Assembly: GCA_946497265.1 (NCBI GenBank)
Contig: CAMMKL010000078.1
Span: 1 to 8,869 of the forward strand
Origin: an uncultured Clostridia bacterium
GTDB taxonomy: Bacteria; Bacillota; Clostridia; Oscillospirales; Acutalibacteraceae
Length of the DNA stretch: 8,869 bases
Reading direction: 5' to 3'
In this document: positions 6,463-8,869 of the stretch, in pieces
Layout: each line of letters starts with the position of its first letter
Position numbering within the stretch: position 1 is the first letter of the stretch
The notes under the pieces: generated by a model
The model's input: the letters and a program-made list of their open reading frames with translations, nothing else
Databases searched by the model: none
Told to the model about the DNA's origin: nothing
Program-made: the position numbers and the translations under genes

Positions 6463-6491
6463 TTGTCTGATTATTCATTCTGTGGTAAACT
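6463..6491 (+). promoter_or_regulatory. Promoter of the crRNA-like small RNA
   Basis: TTGTCT (6463-6468) and TAAACT (6486-6491) are 17 nt apart on the plus strand, with a TG one base before the -10 (extended -10 form). The predicted start, about 7 nt after the -10, falls at 6498, the first base of the repeat-like element. The hexamers are imperfect (four of six each), but the spacing and the position of the start support it. Confidence 0.65.
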
Positions 6492-6497
6492 TAACTT

Positions 6498-6599
6498 GTC
6501 GGAAAGGGTTCGGCTTTCTGTGGATTGAAATATTTATATTAACAATTGAGGTTCGGCAAAGCGGGCGGCGGGGTTTGTAAGCTCCGCTGCCTTCTTTTT
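6498..6599 (+). ncRNA. creR: CreR-like crRNA-like regulatory RNA between cas3 and cas5c
   Basis: The RNA has three parts. First, a repeat-like element (6498-6531): 5' GT, a 7-bp stem CGGAAAG (6500-6506) with CTTTCTG (6514-6520), a 7-nt loop, then the exact 11-nt handle TGGATTGAAAT (6521-6531) of the array repeat. The last 13 nt are identical to the array repeat; the stem sequence differs but the stem length and its junction with the handle are the same. Second, a spacer-like segment of about 32 nt (6532-6563). Third, an intrinsic terminator (6564-6599). Its seed matches the operon promoter region next to a TTC PAM. Family knowledge: Cas-regulating RNAs (CreR) and CreA antitoxin RNAs have this repeat-spacer form and direct Cascade to a promoter with partial pairing. 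I infer autorepression of the cas operon. I see no toxin gene, which argues against the CreTA form. It is divergent from cas5c and convergent with cas3. Confidence 0.85.
6564..6599 (+). terminator. Intrinsic terminator of the crRNA-like RNA
   Basis: GGCGGCGGGG (6564-6573) pairs with CTCCGCTGCC (6582-6591) over 10 bp, two of them G-U, around an 8-nt loop, followed by TTCTTTTT (6592-6599). The T run overlaps the cas3 stop codon (6598-6600) on the other strand. On the minus strand there is no T run, so it should not stop cas3 transcription efficiently. Confidence 0.82.
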
Positions 6600-8721
6600 A
6601 TGCAAACAATGCTTTTCCGGCATCCGCCTGCAGCGATAAACCGGTTCCTTCCTCGTATAAGCCGTCATTTATCAACACAGCCAGTCCATCCGCTATCAGC
6701 TCGATATCCCCAGCCTCCTGCAGCGCTTGAAAATGCTGCGGATAGACGTTTACCATATATTGCCCCGCCTTACGGAATAAATCGCGGCTTAGGATGCCTT
6801 GCCGGAAGGCTTCCGCAATGGGGGCTGCTTCCTTATCCCCGGCAATCAGGATGGGGATTGTCTGCGTATCAATCAATTTAAAATCGGCAGCAACCTGCGC
6901 AAACGGAAGCAGGCAGCCGTTGCGCCCCTCTTCAAACGCTTTGATAATCTGCTTTGCGTCTAAGCGTTCCCCTTTAAGTTGATGAAGGGAATCGAAATAA
7001 GCCTTGATGGCCTCGGGGGAAGAAATATCCTCATAATCCCTCATAACCTCATGCAGGATGCTTATATTCTGCTCCATGAGCGGCGGCACCTTCCCTTCCG
7101 GTCGATACACATACACCACACTATCCTGCAGGGGACGCCCTCCTTCCCGGTTGCAGCGCCCGGCAGCTTGGATGATGGAATCCAGACCGGCTTCGCTGCG
7201 AAATACAACAGGGAAATCCACATCCACCCCGGCTTCAATCAGAGAGGTTGCAGCTACCCGGCAGGGAAGATCTTTTTGCAGCCGTTCACGGATCTCCTTT
7301 AAAACCCGCCTGCGGTGTGCCGGATGCATCAAAGTAGAGAGGTGGAAGCGTCCATCCTTAGGCAGTGCTTCGTAAAGCTCCGCCGCTTGTTTGCGGGTTC
7401 CCACAACAGCCAGCGCTTGGTTGTACCCCATCATTTTTTCTGCAAGTTCCGCTGCGCTGCATGCCCCCATATGCCGTATATTATTCCTTTTGAAGAACTG
7501 AAACAACGAATCCGTATCGGGGCAAATCTCTTGCATTTTTAAATCATCTGGAAACAATTTTTGAAGGGAAGGCTGAGTCGCCGTACATAGGACGGCAGTT
7601 ACCCCATAGCCTTCCACCAGATTGGCGACGGCCCGGACGCAAGGCTTTAAAAATGGAACCGGCAGCATCTGGGCTTCGTCAAAGATTACCACACTCTGTG
7701 CAATATTATGAAGCTTACGGCACTTAGAAGGTTTGTTGGCGTACAAGGATTCAAAAAACTGAACCGTTGTGGTAACAACGATGGGGGCATCCCAATTTTC
7801 GGCGGCAAGGCGGTGCCGCTCCTGCCTTGCAGTTAGCCTGTCGTCGTCGTACTGTTCAAAGCTTACGCTGGAATGGTGTTCCAGTACGTTGTCATCGCCC
7901 ACAATGCTCCGAAACTGATCGGCAGTCTGTTCAATGATGTTGGTGTAGGGGATTACATAGATAACCCGCCTTAATCCATGCACCTTAGCGTGCCGCAGGG
8001 CAAACGCAAGCGAGGAAACCGTCTTCCCTCCTCCGGTAGGAACCGTAAGGGAATAAAGGCCTTTATCCCCCTTTGCCGCCTCCATACAATTTTTGAGGAT
8101 TTCACACCTTTTTGCGTTCAGTTCATTGCTGGGATTGCGCCAGCGTTGCATATAGCGTTCCAAAGCTTTTAATAAGGTGGGGATATCGTCATAACCTCCT
8201 CGCTCGGTCAAACCGTTGGACATAAATTGTTGCGTATCCAGGAAATCCGCATCCACTAAGCTCGAAAAAAGCATCCGTATAAAAAAAGCCAGGTCAAAGG
8301 TATCCGGCAGATATGGATCCATTTTGGGGATTAGGGCGACTTCATTTTGAAACGCAGAATAATCCAGCACTTCCCTTTTCACTCTTCCTGAAAAAGTAGT
8401 GGCTTCGGGCGGATCTCCAGGAGCGCCGAAATCCGGCAATCCCGCGTGATGGCCTGCCGCGCAGATGGCCGCAGGCATCATCTTTTGCCGAAAAAGCATC
8501 TTAGCCCCCGCTGTGGAATGGTCCACTTTTGGCCCATTTTCTAAAATACGTTTTTGAAAAGCCCTCGAATATTTGCCGATGTCATGTATAAGCCCCAGCC
8601 AATACGCATAATCCCCTGCACCGAATTCATCGGCAAATCGTTCGGTGAGAGCCGCAGTATTTTCCAGATGATTGAGCAAAGGCTGAAGCCTACCGTCTTC
8701 GCTTTTATGACCGACAAACAA
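6598..8721 (-). CDS. cas3: Cas3, HD nuclease-helicase
   Basis: The 707-residue protein has an N-terminal HD nuclease domain with H18, H46-D47 (LIHDIGK), H68 (VDHSTAG), H91-H92 (AAGHHAG) and D157/D159 (LVDADF). A superfamily 2 helicase follows: Walker A TVPTGGGKT (226-234), DEAQ box (348-351), TAT motif (380-382), EAGVDVDF (496-503) and QAAGRCNR (518-525). Cas3 is recruited by Cascade on fully paired targets and unwinds and degrades the non-target strand. I choose the TTG at 8721: AAGGAG lies 9 nt upstream, the N-terminus FVGHKSEDGRLQPLL fits the family, and an in-frame TGA lies three codons before it. The 244-nt gap to cas5c and the separate promoter there suggest cas3 is controlled independently. 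It is intact. Confidence 0.96.
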   Translation of the reverse strand: MFVGHKSEDGRLQPLLNHLENTAALTERFADEFGAGDYAYWLGLIHDIGKYSRAFQKRILENGPKVDHSTAGAKMLFRQKMMPAAICAAGHHAGLPDFGAPGDPPEATTFSGRVKREVLDYSAFQNEVALIPKMDPYLPDTFDLAFFIRMLFSSLVDADFLDTQQFMSNGLTERGGYDDIPTLLKALERYMQRWRNPSNELNAKRCEILKNCMEAAKGDKGLYSLTVPTGGGKTVSSLAFALRHAKVHGLRRVIYVIPYTNIIEQTADQFRSIVGDDNVLEHHSSVSFEQYDDDRLTARQERHRLAAENWDAPIVVTTTVQFFESLYANKPSKCRKLHNIAQSVVIFDEAQMLPVPFLKPCVRAVANLVEGYGVTAVLCTATQPSLQKLFPDDLKMQEICPDTDSLFQFFKRNNIRHMGACSAAELAEKMMGYNQALAVVGTRKQAAELYEALPKDGRFHLSTLMHPAHRRRVLKEIRERLQKDLPCRVAATSLIEAGVDVDFPVVFRSEAGLDSIIQAAGRCNREGGRPLQDSVVYVYRPEGKVPPLMEQNISILHEVMRDYEDISSPEAIKAYFDSLHQLKGERLDAKQIIKAFEEGRNGCLLPFAQVAADFKLIDTQTIPILIAGDKEAAPIAEAFRQGILSRDLFRKAGQYMVNVYPQHFQALQEAGDIELIADGLAVLINDGLYEEGTGLSLQADAGKALFA

Positions 8722-8869
8722 AATGTATCACTCCTTATTATAATCAATTCTTATAAAAAATTTTTTATTGTTATTATACACGATACATCGACAAAATAGA
8801 ATAGTTTTTTATTATATTCCATTTAAAATTTGTACTTTTTAAATCAGAAATCTTATTTAACACTTGTTT
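8722..8869 (-). promoter_or_regulatory. AT-rich region upstream of cas3, probable promoter
   Basis: No gene is visible here. On the minus strand a perfect TATAAT (8778-8773) is the best -10 candidate, but the hexamer 17 nt upstream (TTCTAT) is a poor -35, so the promoter call is tentative. A 16-bp perfect palindrome, ATAAAAAA followed by TTTTTTAT (8753-8768), lies between this -10 and the start codon. The ribosome binding site AAGGAG is about 9 nt before the TTG start. I found no TTC-flanked match to the small RNA's seed in this region. Confidence 0.4.

Noticed and set aside
6354..6597. A CreTA-type toxin-antitoxin unit instead of a cas-regulating RNA
   Set aside because: The matched site lies at the promoter of cas5c itself and the gap has no room for a small toxin ORF with its own ribosome binding site between the two promoters, so autoregulation of the operon is the simpler reading.
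8722..8869. A second Cascade-binding site for the small RNA upstream of cas3
   Set aside because: ATTTAAAATT at 8821 follows TCC rather than TTC and breaks the seed at positions 6 and 8, so it is no better than chance in such AT-rich DNA.

Overview
The window carries a complete type I-C CRISPR-Cas locus, almost certainly from a low-to-mid GC Firmicute, probably Clostridia. The clues are strong AGGAGG-type ribosome binding sites, sigma-A-like promoters, a TTG start on cas3 and the protein sequences themselves. I infer the taxon from style and did not match it to a genome.

Layout: a partial small membrane protein (positions 2-322, + strand, cut by the window edge) is followed by about 200 nt of unassigned DNA and a long-armed inverted repeat that probably acts as a terminator. 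Next comes a short CRISPR array (599-899; five 32-nt repeats, four spacers; the leader-distal repeat is degenerate). A leader region (900-1070) separates it from the cas genes. All cas genes lie on the minus strand and read toward the array: cas3 (8721-6598), then after a 244-nt gap cas5c (6353-5700), cas8c (5703-3964), cas7c (3960-3064), cas4 (3067-2387), cas1 (2402-1371) and cas2 (1361-1071). Genes from cas5c on overlap or nearly touch and look like one operon. A separate small subunit, Cas11c, appears to be translated from a GTG inside cas8c (4326-3964), preceded by a perfect AAGGAGG.

The most interesting part is the 244-nt gap between cas3 and cas5c. On the plus strand it holds a solitary CRISPR-repeat-like element (6498-6531). 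This keeps the 7-bp stem and the exact 11-nt 5' handle of the array repeat, although the stem sequence has diverged. It is followed by a spacer-like segment (from 6532) and an intrinsic terminator (6564-6599). The first 16 nt of the spacer-like segment match a site at 6426-6441 at 15 positions, and that site is preceded by TTC, the type I-C PAM. The only mismatch is position 12, one of the every-sixth positions that type I crRNAs flip out. The site sits directly upstream of a near-consensus promoter (TTGACA, 17 nt, TATTAT) for the cas5c-8c-7c-4-1-2 operon, and also between that promoter and the small RNA's own divergent promoter.

I interpret this as a crRNA-like regulatory RNA of the CreR type. 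Cascade loaded with it would bind its own operon promoter without enough pairing for Cas3 cleavage, so the operon would be autorepressed while cas3 is left on a separate promoter. Cas5c would process both array transcripts and this RNA; Cas7c/Cas8c/Cas11c would form the complex; Cas3 would degrade fully matched targets; Cas4-Cas1-Cas2 would add spacers.
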